64,000 bases of DNA from Fulvivirga sediminis (lineage in GTDB: Bacteria; Bacteroidota; Bacteroidia; Cytophagales; Cyclobacteriaceae): positions 46,285 to 110,284 of the forward strand of contig NZ_JAESIY010000014.1 of NCBI RefSeq assembly GCF_016757215.1, written 5' to 3'. The notes under the pieces were generated by a model. The model worked only from the letters and a program-made list of their open reading frames with translations. It made no database searches and had not been told where the DNA came from. Made by a program: the position numbers and the translations under genes. Of this stretch, positions 38,449 to 48,228 are shown piece after piece. The stretch's first letter is position 1. Every line of letters begins with the position of its first letter.

Positions 38449-39582
38449 TTATCGGTAAATATGCAAATGCGTTAAAACTCCATTAATCTCTTTATTAGCG
38501 GCACTATCTTGGGTAGGATAAGTGGCACTAATCTTTAGTACTTTGCCTTTTCTAAAGAAAGTTTCCGCCTCAAGCTCTATCAAATTACCATCTATTTCCT
38601 GCTTAATTAAATATACGGGGCCGATTCCATTTTCATTGGGCAAGACATTAAAATCAGTCATTTCATCTTCATACTCCTCTTTAGAAACTGCCAACTCCTT
38701 CATGCTAAATCTCAGCTTGTGTTCACCTTCTCCATTAACATACCCGAACAAGTAATCTACCCCTTCTTCCTTGGCTATTTGACTTTTATATTTTTTATAA
38801 TTTGTATTTTTAATTTTCACTCTCATTTGCGGCACCAAATTATTAAGATAGATACCATAATATGGATCCTCCCAAAAGCTCTGTGCCTTCTTGGTTTTCT
38901 CGAGGTCTTTAGCTTCCGCCGCTTCCCACTCTTTTATATTAAGTTCGAGACTCTGATTGACCTGTTGCAGCTTAGCCAGTCCCCTTTCTTTATCTACACA
39001 CGGAAAAGCTAATTGGAAAACCAATTTACCTTGCTGGTAAAATCCCATTAAAAAGGTGTGATATCCTGAATGCACCCAGTACACAGCAGTTTTATAGGTT
39101 TTATTTTTATTGAATATCTGAGTCTGTGTAAGATCGGCTTGATAAGACTCATGTATGGCATCCACCCCTGACATAAGCACATTACCCATTTCAGAATAAA
39201 AGTCTTTTATAAAGGCCTCCTCTGGCTCATACAAAAGAGCTGCATGTACAAAAGATTCTCCTAACTCAGGGTCTTTATAAATTACTGTCTCATCTATAAA
39301 AATATCTCTATTATCACCAGAGCTAGTAAGCTTTCCTTCTTCATTATAGAAGCCTCCCAAGAAAGGAAAAACTTGCTTTTCATTAGTAATTACTGCCTGA
39401 TTTTCGTTATCTGCATATGGATTCCATTCTTCACCCAAAGGAGCTTTCCTCAACCACTGATGAATGTTTTTATTAGTAATATTCGCTATATCATCCGTCC
39501 ACTCAAATTCCTTTTCATTACTATCACAACTCTGCATTCCCATCACTAATATTAGCAGAATAGCTATCAATCTCACCTTCAT
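38449..39582 (-). CDS. Lipoprotein of unknown function
   Basis: A lipoprotein signal ends at Cys19 (GMQSC, then DSNEKE). The remaining 358 residues are soluble, with aromatic residues and mixed charge and no motif I can match. The protein is likely attached to the periplasmic or outer face. It follows no obvious partner: lipoate ligase lies upstream on the same strand by 65 bp, which is too far to imply a shared role with confidence. Prediction as a lipoprotein is firm; function is not known. Confidence 0.65.
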   Translation of the reverse strand: MKVRLIAILLILVMGMQSCDSNEKEFEWTDDIANITNKNIHQWLRKAPLGEEWNPYADNENQAVITNEKQVFPFLGGFYNEEGKLTSSGDNRDIFIDETVIYKDPELGESFVHAALLYEPEEAFIKDFYSEMGNVLMSGVDAIHESYQADLTQTQIFNKNKTYKTAVYWVHSGYHTFLMGFYQQGKLVFQLAFPCVDKERGLAKLQQVNQSLELNIKEWEAAEAKDLEKTKKAQSFWEDPYYGIYLNNLVPQMRVKIKNTNYKKYKSQIAKEEGVDYLFGYVNGEGEHKLRFSMKELAVSKEEYEDEMTDFNVLPNENGIGPVYLIKQEIDGNLIELEAETFFRKGKVLKISATYPTQDSAANKEINGVLTHLHIYR

Positions 39583-39647
39583 TCGCTCAATACATTCTTT
39601 AAATACTTCGCAAATGTATAACTTAAGGTTTAAAAGAAAGTAATCTT

Positions 39648-40637
39648 TTAGAAAAATGCTTTTAGCAGCTCTTCTTCACTGATATTGCTAAAATAGTCAC
39701 TACTTTTCACTTCCTTAAGAGTACTTAAAACTACCTCTTCGCGGTGCTCTTTACCTATAAGCGCTTCTATTACTGGCTCTATTTCACGATTCACAAAGTA
39801 ATCTCCTAGTATTTCCAAACTGGTGATAATTCCTTTATCTACATTCATGTGTACTTCCACATGTCCTCCCGTAGTTCGCACTCCATGTTTCAGATCATAC
39901 TGAGGTGACTTTCCAAAATTCCACTCCCAGGTACTGTATTTTTCATCAGCTAATTTTTGAATGGCTTTTATGTCCTCTTCAGTTAATGTATAGGGCTTAG
40001 CATCAGGATACATGTTAATAATATGATCCATTACCTTTTTACGAAACTGATCTACTCCTATATCCTCTTTTAAATGAGAAGATATGTTGGTCACCCTACT
40101 CCTTACTGATTTACGCGCTTTATCCACAAATTTCAAAGGATTAACATTAAGAGCATCTGAAATATCTTTTATCTGTGAGGCATAGAGAAGCGTTCCATGA
40201 TGCAGCACCCTTCTTTTTTTTCGGAATATATGCTCAGCATTACCTGAAAATTTCTGATCATCTATCAAAATATCATTTCTACCTGAGAAATAAGCCTTTA
40301 CATCAAGAGTTTCCAATACATCGATAATAGGTTGATTATATTTTTTAAAATCCACCTTTGCCTCTTCATCTCCATAACCCATGATAAAAGTATAATTAAT
40401 ATTACCCAAATCATGAAATACTGCTCCTCCGCCTGTGAGCCTGCGCACCACTTTAATGCCACGACTTCTCACATTATCAACATTAATTTCGGCTATGGTA
40501 TTTTGATGTTTCCCTACAATAATGGCATTATCATTACGCCATAACATGAAAATATTTTCTTCAAAATTTTTCAACAAATATTCTTCCGCAGCCTGATTGA
40601 AATATGGCTCAATACTAGAGTTATCTATACATAACAT
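39648..40637 (-). CDS. lplA: Lipoate--protein ligase A
   Basis: The 329-residue enzyme activates lipoate to lipoyl-AMP and transfers it to the E2 and H-protein lysines of 2-oxoacid dehydrogenases and the glycine cleavage system. Motifs: RRLTGGGAVFHDLGNINYTF, the adenylation Lys in KFSGNAEH, and the LLYAS region after RRVLHHGTL. The C-terminal accessory domain (about 245-325) of full-length LplA is present. Confidence 0.95.
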   Translation of the reverse strand: MLCIDNSSIEPYFNQAAEEYLLKNFEENIFMLWRNDNAIIVGKHQNTIAEINVDNVRSRGIKVVRRLTGGGAVFHDLGNINYTFIMGYGDEEAKVDFKKYNQPIIDVLETLDVKAYFSGRNDILIDDQKFSGNAEHIFRKKRRVLHHGTLLYASQIKDISDALNVNPLKFVDKARKSVRSRVTNISSHLKEDIGVDQFRKKVMDHIINMYPDAKPYTLTEEDIKAIQKLADEKYSTWEWNFGKSPQYDLKHGVRTTGGHVEVHMNVDKGIITSLEILGDYFVNREIEPVIEALIGKEHREEVVLSTLKEVKSSDYFSNISEEELLKAFF

Positions 40638-40939
40638 ACGCTATTTCTTTTAGGGCTAAATTAGAGAAAAAATGACGCAAAGCTATATAAGATATGACTG
40701 CCATTTAAAGATGTAATGATTAGATTTTACAATCTCACACTTCAATACATTTATGCACTTAATCAGCTGCAAAACATCTTCTTAACACATCTTAAATATA
40801 ACTTTTAAAAGACATAATATAGCTTTTAATCCTAACGACACCATTTTTAACATGTTAACTTTATTATTTTTAATTAATTTATTTTAACTTGCGCCTTTAT
40901 TGTAGCTGTTATCAATTTTTTTAACAATAATTATCACTT
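40638..40939. other. Divergent promoter region between lplA and the SH3 lipoprotein
   Basis: About 300 AT-rich bases serve both divergent genes. No clear consensus promoter, hairpin or repeat is seen. Confidence 0.4.
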
Positions 40940-41722
40940 ATGAAATTTTTCAAACTTCTATTTTTATGCTCAGCTATGGGCTTATTAACGTATTGTTCTT
41001 CCAGTAACGAATCTGAGGAATCATCTACCGAATCTGAAAACCTTTCTAATGAAGAAGCACCAGCAGCGAAAGCGACCGAAGCACCCGCAGTATGCGTTTG
41101 GGATAATATTTCTGTAAGAAAAGAGGCTTCCTCAAAATCTAAATGGCTTACATCTATAAGTCTTGGAGAATCTTTAACCAGCTTGGGTAACACCGAGAAA
41201 GATAGTCTGGACAATGACCGCGAATACACTCAAATTCAGCTAGCTGATGGCACTGAGGGTTGGGCACTTTCTGACTTCATAATAGAAAATGCCAAAGTAG
41301 GTGTATTTTTAGAGGATGTTTTCATTTACAAAAGACCTGACTTACTCACTAAGACAGATAAAAAATTCACTCAAATGGATATTGTAGCCATCAAGTCTAC
41401 TGAAGGTGATTGGCTAGAAGTAGTAGGTAAAAGAACTGGAGCCAAATGGATTCAAAACGGATGGGTTAAGAAAGCTAACATTTCAGAAAAAGATATAGAC
41501 GTAGCTGTGGCCAAATTTGCTAAGCCTGCTCTGAATTTAAGCAACGATAGCAAAAAAGTAGCGGCTTTAGAAGAGATTGTAGGCAATTCTGATTTATCAT
41601 CATCTAGTTTTATCTCCGTAATTAACAGAAAATTAGATGAGTTATCTCAAGATGACGAAATGTATGAAGAATATGCAGAAGACACAGATTATGAATCAGT
41701 AGAAGAAACTGAAGAATTATAA
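40940..41722 (+). CDS. Lipoprotein with bacterial SH3-like domains
   Basis: A lipoprotein signal ends at Cys19 (LLTYC, then SSS). A low-complexity Ser/Glu stretch (about 22-50) is followed by an SH3b-type domain (about 50-110; VWDNISVRKEAS-x-x-SKWLTSISLGESLTSL ... TQIQLADGTEGWALSDFI). A second similar half follows (about 115-180, WLEVVGKRTGAKWIQNGWV). The C-terminus is highly acidic. Such proteins often bind peptidoglycan or cell-surface partners. A ligand is not shown. A terminator hairpin follows the stop codon. Confidence 0.78.
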   Translation: MKFFKLLFLCSAMGLLTYCSSSNESEESSTESENLSNEEAPAAKATEAPAVCVWDNISVRKEASSKSKWLTSISLGESLTSLGNTEKDSLDNDREYTQIQLADGTEGWALSDFIIENAKVGVFLEDVFIYKRPDLLTKTDKKFTQMDIVAIKSTEGDWLEVVGKRTGAKWIQNGWVKKANISEKDIDVAVAKFAKPALNLSNDSKKVAALEEIVGNSDLSSSSFISVINRKLDELSQDDEMYEEYAEDTDYESVEETEEL

Positions 41723-41729
41723 AATTACA

Positions 41730-41766
41730 AAGCCCCCATAATAATTATCTCCTATGGGGGCTTTTC
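41730..41766 (+). terminator. Intrinsic terminator after the SH3 lipoprotein
   Basis: A perfect 11-bp stem (41730-41740 with 41753-41763), rich in G and C, with a short T-run behind it. It lies between convergent genes. Confidence 0.88.
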
Positions 41767-41797
41767 TATATATGAAACAAATAACCTTCTTTTTAAA

Positions 41798-42979
41798 TTA
41801 ATTGACCTCTTCAACATTTACACTTTTACTATGTTGGGTCACTAGGAAATCACCTTTATGACGATGAAGCACCAACATTGCCTTTAACTGTTCAAACATA
41901 AATAAAGGTATTTTGACAAGCGCATTCCAAACAGGCTTAGGAGCATTTGTTAACCATAAAACGAAGAGGAAATTAAACACAAATGAAGCTGCTGCTCCAA
42001 CTAAAATTAATGATAGCCAAGGGTTAAAAAATACCGCAATTAACGTCAATAAGCCTGTGCCCAATACTAATAAAAACAAAGGAGGAAAGGCACTAACCAC
42101 TCCGAAGAAGACACTACCAACTCTACCCTTTAGCAACCCTACGCCAGCAAGGCTTGCCGCAGTTTGAAGATTAATAAAGTAGCTCTTAAACCACCTGATA
42201 CGCTGCCTTTTTATCTGATCCTTTTTCTCTAATTTTTCGTCGTATACTAAAGCATCATAATGATACGCTATTTGATGCCCTTTCTCCACAATGAAGTTGG
42301 CAAATAATTTATCTTCCCCATATATCACTCCTTCCATAAGCTGCTCTACTTCTTCACTAAAAAGAAATGATTCCAGCAGAGAGGTGGAAAAAGCCATGCC
42401 TGATCCTGATAAATTAGAAGACGATCCCAATTTATAAGGAGCATATTTATCAACATAATTATGGTATATTTCTCCCATTTCATCAAGTGATGCAACGAAT
42501 GTATCTAGATTTTTAGCCACTCTTCTACCTTGTACTGCCTTAAAACACTCTCTGTAGTCATTCATTTCTGCCAAAAAGTCTCTATGAACCAGATTATCAG
42601 AATCTAATACAATAGACGTATCATGATTTCTAACATAATTAGTGACGGCATACTTAATAGACTTAAGTTTAGAACTTAAAGCAGTAGCAGGTTTCAATAC
42701 GGTTAATTTTGGGTTCTCTTCTATATCTCTACAGTCCTGGCAATCATCAGCCACCACATAAACATGATAGTTTGAATAATTTGATCTATAAATGGATGAT
42801 AAGAGCTGAGGGACAAGGTCCACACTTTTGTAAGCGGTTATAATAAGAGCCATATCCCGCTCTTCTGTAGCAGAAGTAGGCTTTTTGGGATTGGCAATAA
42901 GAGAAAGTATTGTTACAATAGAGCTGAATAACAATAGTGATGCACAAATGCAGGTTAAAGCTGTCAATAGAACTGTCAT
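41798..42979 (-). CDS. Membrane glycosyltransferase family 2, processive type
   Basis: A 393-residue GT2 enzyme. One membrane segment precedes the catalytic domain (about 40-250). Donor and acceptor motifs are VVADDCQD, the DSDN (D-x-D) at about residue 123, SGSGMAF, the catalytic GEDK and QRIRW (the Q-x-x-R-W motif of processive synthases such as NodC and hyaluronan synthase). Two to three membrane helices follow near the C-terminus. It probably makes or elongates a surface polysaccharide; the sugar is unknown. No other polysaccharide genes are directly adjacent. Confidence 0.82.
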   Translation of the reverse strand: MTVLLTALTCICASLLLFSSIVTILSLIANPKKPTSATEERDMALIITAYKSVDLVPQLLSSIYRSNYSNYHVYVVADDCQDCRDIEENPKLTVLKPATALSSKLKSIKYAVTNYVRNHDTSIVLDSDNLVHRDFLAEMNDYRECFKAVQGRRVAKNLDTFVASLDEMGEIYHNYVDKYAPYKLGSSSNLSGSGMAFSTSLLESFLFSEEVEQLMEGVIYGEDKLFANFIVEKGHQIAYHYDALVYDEKLEKKDQIKRQRIRWFKSYFINLQTAASLAGVGLLKGRVGSVFFGVVSAFPPLFLLVLGTGLLTLIAVFFNPWLSLILVGAAASFVFNFLFVLWLTNAPKPVWNALVKIPLFMFEQLKAMLVLHRHKGDFLVTQHSKSVNVEEVN

Positions 42980-43111
42980 TGGTTTATTTTTTTAAGGTAT
43001 CATGTGTTTTAAATTATTTTTATCAAAATAAAACAAAAACCAAACATATAATAATTATCCTTATTTTATTTAGTCAAATTATTATAAAAAAAATTCAAGC
43101 TCTATCAAATC

Positions 43112-43504
43112 TCATTCACTCTCATTATAAGTACCGGATAATATCTTACCATTCCAATAGTCAAAACTAACTTTTTGAGAATCAGCGCCTAATAATTTGA
43201 GGTGGTAGACTTTATCAAGCTCCACTTTTGGGAAATTTTTTATAGTGTCTCCGTTTCTAAAAAAATACGCCTCTCTAACTAACGAATCTTGATAATATAG
43301 TGCGGATCGAAACCGCTCTCCTGTGGGATAATAGCTTTCCGATTTTTGATGCCTGAGACTATCTCTATATTCGGATTCCGCAGCCTTCCCTCCTCTTTTA
43401 TAATAATCGACAAGAAGCTGTTCTCTATCGGATTTTTTAAAATAGATGGTTCTGAAATATTCTTTTTTTGGAGACAGAAATCTTTCTGGCGCTGACTCAA
43501 ACAC
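43112..43504 (-). CDS. Small protein with MORN/YwqK-like repeats
   Basis: A 130-residue hypothetical protein. Short Tyr/Gly-rich units (YYKRGGKAAES, YYPTGERFRSALYYQ, YFFRNGDTIKNFPKV) resemble the YwqK/MORN-type hairpin repeats seen in many Bacteroidota proteins. It begins with GTG, 3 bp behind the stop of the upstream gene, so translation is likely coupled. No signal peptide is present in the chosen frame. Function is unknown. Confidence 0.5.
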   Translation of the reverse strand: MFESAPERFLSPKKEYFRTIYFKKSDREQLLVDYYKRGGKAAESEYRDSLRHQKSESYYPTGERFRSALYYQDSLVREAYFFRNGDTIKNFPKVELDKVYHLKLLGADSQKVSFDYWNGKILSGTYNESE

Positions 43505-43507
43505 AAA

Positions 43508-43756
43508 TTATACAGTTATAAAGCCTATTATTATTGAAAGAAAAAGCAATACAGATAATCTTCGGTTACGAGAGGACTGCTCCCTTTCCCGTTTCAGACG
43601 CAGGCTTACCCGCTCATTAACATCTGCTTCATTGAAATGATCGGTGTGGCTCTTATGCTCGTGCTCGTAAATATCCTTTAATGATTTTCTTTTATTTCTT
43701 AAGTCACGGTTTTGCTTAATAGAATCATTCATTCCTTTTAAAAAGCCACCAAGCAT
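43508..43756 (-). CDS. Small C-terminally anchored membrane protein
   Basis: I start at 43756 (MLGGFLKG), giving 82 residues; the frame runs upstream to 43825. A highly charged body (KQNRDLRNKRKSLKDIYEHEHKSHTDHF ...) with many Arg, Lys and Glu is followed by a single hydrophobic helix, LSVLLFLSIIIGFITV, at the very end. This is the layout of a tail-anchored inner-membrane protein. No family is recognised. The stop overlaps closely with the next gene's start, so the pair is likely one unit. Confidence 0.5.
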   Translation of the reverse strand: MLGGFLKGMNDSIKQNRDLRNKRKSLKDIYEHEHKSHTDHFNEADVNERVSLRLKREREQSSRNRRLSVLLFLSIIIGFITV

Positions 43757-43856
43757 ATTAAATACGATTAAAATTGTAAAACTTAATTTTAGGAATAACC
43801 TCAGATTAAAACGATAACACTCCAACTCAAAAGTGCTGCACAGAATTAATTCAACA

Positions 43857-43890
43857 AAAAAAACCGGAACTAAAAGTCCCGGTTTTTTTA
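43857..43890 (-). terminator. Intrinsic terminator of the amidohydrolase gene
   Basis: Arms AACCGGAACT and AGTCCCGGTT pair with one mismatch on a 3-nt loop, with A/T runs on each side. It lies 16 bases behind the stop codon. Confidence 0.83.
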
Positions 43891-43906
43891 TGTAATCTAT
43901 TCTCTT

Positions 43907-46900
43907 TTAATGATCTGCCTCGCAGCTACAGCCTACTCTCATATAGCTTTCAGCGGTTTCATGCCAATCGAAAGACTGGTTATATTTGTTATTTTCCCAG
44001 TAAAACTTAGTTCTCTCCCGCTCATGATTACCGACCTCATTCATGGTAGCAGCATCATACAACCTGCCATTAGCCATGGTATAGCGTACGGAGTTAGTGT
44101 TTGTAATTCCGTTTAAAGGGTTTTTATCTAACACTATTAAATCAGCGAGTTTACCTTCCTTTAAAGAGCCCACCTGCTCATCTATACCTAAATAATTAGC
44201 GCCATTGATAGTAGCAGCTTTTAAGGCTTCCATATTGCTCATTCCTCCTTGCTTAAGCATCCACAATTCCCAGTGAGCACCAAGACCATGCAGCTGTCCA
44301 TGTGCACCAAGGTTTACCTTCACACCATGATCAGCTAAAGCTTTGCAGGTTTCTGACACCAAAATATGTCCATTTTGATATTCTTCTTCCGGAGCCATAG
44401 TTCTGTAGCGAGACCTGGAATCTATTATACCTCTAGGGTAGAACGTAAGTAATTTTTCGTCTTCCCAAACATTATAATTCTGATAGAAGTAATATTCACC
44501 GTTAAGACCGCCATAGTTCACTATCAATGTAGGTGTGTATCCAGAATTACTATTGCCCCAAAGCTCCAATACATCTTTATAAACAGGTGCTACTGGTATA
44601 TTATGTTCTATTCCGGTATGGCCATCCATAACCATGGTCATGTTATGATAAAAGGTAGATCCGCCTTCTGGCACTACTAGCATGTTAAGTTCTCTCGCTG
44701 CCTGTATTACCTGTTGCCTTTGATTCCTTCTGGGTTGATTATAACTCTTTACAGAGAACGCTCCAAAAGCTTTTGTTCTTCTTAAGGCCGAACGTGCATC
44801 TTCAAGACTATTGATTTTTGCCTTAAAATCTCCATCTGCTCCATAGAGAATAATACCGGTAGAGAACAGTCTCGGGCCAGTCATCTCACCCGCTTTAATC
44901 AGCTCTGATAGCGCAAACACTGTCTCAGTATTAGCAGAAGGATCATGTGCTGTAGTTACCCCATACGCCAAGTTAGCATATAAAGGCCAATGTTTTTGAG
45001 GTGTGATTCCATAGCCAAAAGCACTTACATGAGCATGTACATCTACAAAACCAGGCATAATGGTTTTTCCCTGTACATCATACACTTTGGCTCCAGCTGG
45101 TATAGCTACTGATGCATCTCCAATGGCCTCTATTTTATTGCCATTAATTACAATGGTTCCATTTTCAATCACCTGATCGCCTTCCATAGTGATAATGGTG
45201 GCTCCGGTGAAAGCAATTATGCCTGACGGACGGTAACTATCGGCCTCAAGAGCCACTTTCACCCCTACTGTATCTACAGGAGGAATACTGTCAGGAGATC
45301 CTTCTAAAAAAGTAAACCTCTCATTAATATCATTGGTAAAATACTCGTCGCCTAAAGTCCAATGGATTTTTTTACTATCTGCTGACCAATGGAGATTAAT
45401 ACCAGCATCTCTAGTGATAGGCGCCACCGGCACAGATTTACTGTTAGGATCAATATCCAGCGTTTGTCCGGTTAAAGGAAGCGGAGCTAAATAAGCCTTA
45501 TGCAAATTCATAAATGCCACCCACTTATTGTCAGGACTAGGAATTAGTCGGTTAGCATATTTCGACTCTACATGCGTAATTTCATTATCTCCATCAAGAT
45601 TTACACTTTTCAACCTCTTGGTCAGATTGCCGAAAAAATAGCCCCCTGTTTGATAGAATATCCTATCTCCGCTTGCATTAAACTGAGGATACTCTCCCCC
45701 TTCAGTAATTCGCTGCCCTTCACCGCCGTCTATAGATATGCTATAGATGCCAGGGTTTTTATCAAATGTGCCGCCTAAGGTGCTATTACCCGATTCCTTC
45801 ACATAAACTATGGTTTTCCCATCTGGTGAGATGGAGGGTGTGCGGTAGATACCTTTTTCTGAAGTAACTTCTACAGGCTGTCTTTTTCTTCCTTTTAAAG
45901 AAACCCTTTTAACCGCTCCCATATTTTCATCTTCCCAAGAAACATACACCAGAGTATTGCCGTCAGGAGTGAAAGCTGGCTCAAATTCAAATTCCTTTGA
46001 AGAAGTAATTCGCTCTGGCTCTCCGTTTGGCAGCTCCTTTCTATACAATCTACCTAAGGCGTTAAACACCAACCACTTTCCGTCTGGTGAAGTAACGGCA
46101 TTTCTGATATCTTTCACCTCAAACTTGTCCGGATTAATATCTCTCTTAAATTTTAGAGCTTCTGCTATTTTAATGTTATTTTCCACTTCAAAGGGTATAT
46201 CTGTTACCAGCGAAGTGCCTACCTCTATTTTCTTAATTTTTCCCTCCGCCCAGAAATAAATGTACTTATCATCTGGCGACCAATCGAAGTTTGGATAGGT
46301 GCCAAAAATAGCCCATGCTTCTTGCTGATCTTTATTGAGTTTATCATAAATAGGCCATTCTTCTCCTGTAGCCAAATCATGAAGATAAAGTACTGTTTTA
46401 GTACGAACCCTTTTTACAAAAGCGAGGTATTTACCATTATTTGATATAGTAGGTCTACATGCACCACCAGGGCCGCCAGTAACACTACTCACTTCTCCGG
46501 TTTCCATGTCATATCTATGGACCTGATAAATCTGGCTATTCGGGTCTTTGTTATATTGAAAATAACCTCCCGGATATACATCTTCACAGTAATATAAATA
46601 TTTCCCATCTGGCGAAGCATACGGCTCATTTACATCTTGCTGATCGTTTTTCCTTTTAGTAAGCTGCAGCCCACTGCCTCCGGTAATATGATACATCCAC
46701 ATTTCTCCAGCCCCTAAACTACGCCCAGAGGTAAAATGCTTTCTGGCTATTAGATAATCACCATCAGGAGTCCAAATCGCATTATTAAGGAGTCGAAAGT
46801 CTTCTTTTGTAACTTGATGAGCGTCAGAACCATCAGTATTCATGACCCAAATATTATCACCTCCGCCCGCATCACTAGTAAATGATATCTTAGTGCCATC

Positions 46901-47182
46901 AGGATTAAACCTGGGCTGCACTTCAAACGGCAAGCCCGAGCGAAGGGCCGTAGCCTTCCCTCCTGCTGTAGGCATAATATAAATATCTCCTAACAGATCA
47001 AATACTACCTGACTGCCATCAGGACTCACGTCCAGATTCATCCAGGTGCCTTCACTGGTAGAAAGTTCCATTTCTTTAAAATTCCATTCTCCTTCGGGAA
47101 CGGCCACATCCCACTCTTTTTTGTCTTGGGCAGTGGCTATTCCTGCAATGCATAATAACACGCAGAGGTATAAATATTTCAT
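43907..47182 (-). CDS. Secreted TolB-like beta-propeller / amidohydrolase fusion
   Basis: The start at 47182 (MKYLYLCVLLCIAGIATAQ) gives a signal peptide and 1091 residues. The N-terminal two thirds (about 30-650) hold PD40/TolB-type propeller repeats (SPDGSQVVFD, NPDGTKISFT, SPDGKYLYYC and others). The C-terminal part (about 660-1060) is an amidohydrolase TIM barrel: a HxH metal motif in DVHAHVS, a Lys in FSVKSY, further His in MDGHTGIEHN and LGAHGQLHG, and the NPLNGITN ending typical of imidazolonepropionase-like enzymes. The fusion is common in Bacteroidota; substrates are thought to be peptides or cyclic amides but are unproven. Confidence 0.88.
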   Translation of the reverse strand: MKYLYLCVLLCIAGIATAQDKKEWDVAVPEGEWNFKEMELSTSEGTWMNLDVSPDGSQVVFDLLGDIYIMPTAGGKATALRSGLPFEVQPRFNPDGTKISFTSDAGGGDNIWVMNTDGSDAHQVTKEDFRLLNNAIWTPDGDYLIARKHFTSGRSLGAGEMWMYHITGGSGLQLTKRKNDQQDVNEPYASPDGKYLYYCEDVYPGGYFQYNKDPNSQIYQVHRYDMETGEVSSVTGGPGGACRPTISNNGKYLAFVKRVRTKTVLYLHDLATGEEWPIYDKLNKDQQEAWAIFGTYPNFDWSPDDKYIYFWAEGKIKKIEVGTSLVTDIPFEVENNIKIAEALKFKRDINPDKFEVKDIRNAVTSPDGKWLVFNALGRLYRKELPNGEPERITSSKEFEFEPAFTPDGNTLVYVSWEDENMGAVKRVSLKGRKRQPVEVTSEKGIYRTPSISPDGKTIVYVKESGNSTLGGTFDKNPGIYSISIDGGEGQRITEGGEYPQFNASGDRIFYQTGGYFFGNLTKRLKSVNLDGDNEITHVESKYANRLIPSPDNKWVAFMNLHKAYLAPLPLTGQTLDIDPNSKSVPVAPITRDAGINLHWSADSKKIHWTLGDEYFTNDINERFTFLEGSPDSIPPVDTVGVKVALEADSYRPSGIIAFTGATIITMEGDQVIENGTIVINGNKIEAIGDASVAIPAGAKVYDVQGKTIMPGFVDVHAHVSAFGYGITPQKHWPLYANLAYGVTTAHDPSANTETVFALSELIKAGEMTGPRLFSTGIILYGADGDFKAKINSLEDARSALRRTKAFGAFSVKSYNQPRRNQRQQVIQAARELNMLVVPEGGSTFYHNMTMVMDGHTGIEHNIPVAPVYKDVLELWGNSNSGYTPTLIVNYGGLNGEYYFYQNYNVWEDEKLLTFYPRGIIDSRSRYRTMAPEEEYQNGHILVSETCKALADHGVKVNLGAHGQLHGLGAHWELWMLKQGGMSNMEALKAATINGANYLGIDEQVGSLKEGKLADLIVLDKNPLNGITNTNSVRYTMANGRLYDAATMNEVGNHERERTKFYWENNKYNQSFDWHETAESYMRVGCSCEADH

Positions 47183-47398
47183 AATACAGTTTTGGTTTAA
47201 GAAAGGCGAAATATAAGAGATCAATAGTTAGAAATGAAGCAAGTATTTATAAGTGGTTATTTTAACAGCCCATTTTCAGAAATAAAGAATCACAGTAAAA
47301 TACTATTTAGTAAATAGCTGTAATTATATCTGTATTTTAATGACATTTTCATACCTTTAATTACCCATCTTAAACAAACCTAACTCAAATCATAGATT

Positions 47399-48154
47399 AT
47401 GGAATGGGATACTACCTTATATGAAGACAAACACGCCTTTGTTTTTGACTACGGCAATTCATTAATATCATTATTGAACCCGCAGCCAGGAGAGCGCATA
47501 CTAGACGTAGGCTGTGGCACAGGAGAGCTCACCTACGAAATAAGCAAGCTGGGAGCCGAAGTGAAAGGCATTGACCTCTCTGAGGACATGATAAAAAGAG
47601 CCAAGGAAAAATACCCGAACGTACCTTTCTCTACTAAAGATGCTGCTCATTTTCATTTCAAACATGCTTTTGACGCTATATTTTCTAACGCCGCCCTCCA
47701 CTGGGTAAAGAACTACCAAGGGGCGATTAAATCTATGTACAGCAGCCTGAAGCACGGAGGCAGAATAGTTTTAGAGTTTGGAGGAAAAGGCAACGTAGAT
47801 ACAATAATAAGGCAATTGAAAACAGAGCTTAAGAGGGCTGATTATGATCAGGCCGCTGCTTTGGAGCCTTGGTATTTCCCTTCCATTGGAGAGTACGCTG
47901 CTGAATTAGAAAAAGAAGGCTTCGAAGTAACCTTAGCCCAACTCTACGAAAGACCTACCCAACTAGCCGATCAGGAAAAAGGTATAGAAGACTGGATCAC
48001 CATGTTTGGCAAAGTGTTTTTTGAAGGCATCAACAAAGTAGAACAGATACAAATAGCCAAGAAAGTACAACAGGGCGTTTTTCACCAGCTGTTTCATGAC
48101 GACCAATGGTACGCTGATTATAAGCGAATAAGGGTGGTGGCTGTTAAGAAATAG
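47399..48154 (+). CDS. Class I SAM-dependent methyltransferase, trans-aconitate-methyltransferase-like
   Basis: A 251-residue Rossmann-like methyltransferase. Motif I is ILDVGCGTGELTYEI near residue 35, followed by the acidic VKGIDLSEDMI, and motif IV region FDAIFSNAALHWV, which resembles trans-aconitate 2-methyltransferase. Substrate is not established from sequence. It stands alone on the plus strand. Confidence 0.85.
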   Translation: MEWDTTLYEDKHAFVFDYGNSLISLLNPQPGERILDVGCGTGELTYEISKLGAEVKGIDLSEDMIKRAKEKYPNVPFSTKDAAHFHFKHAFDAIFSNAALHWVKNYQGAIKSMYSSLKHGGRIVLEFGGKGNVDTIIRQLKTELKRADYDQAAALEPWYFPSIGEYAAELEKEGFEVTLAQLYERPTQLADQEKGIEDWITMFGKVFFEGINKVEQIQIAKKVQQGVFHQLFHDDQWYADYKRIRVVAVKK

Positions 48155-48228
48155 TGGATTACTAACGCTCTATTCAGCTGAGCTCTTTAATCATAAAGTA
48201 AGGAGGTTTTAAAAATAAAGCAAGAATT

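Noticed and set aside
40921..41229. 102-codon minus-strand ORF opposite the SH3 lipoprotein
   Set aside because: Ser/Leu-rich mirror of the Glu/Ser-rich lipoprotein segment; no independent support.
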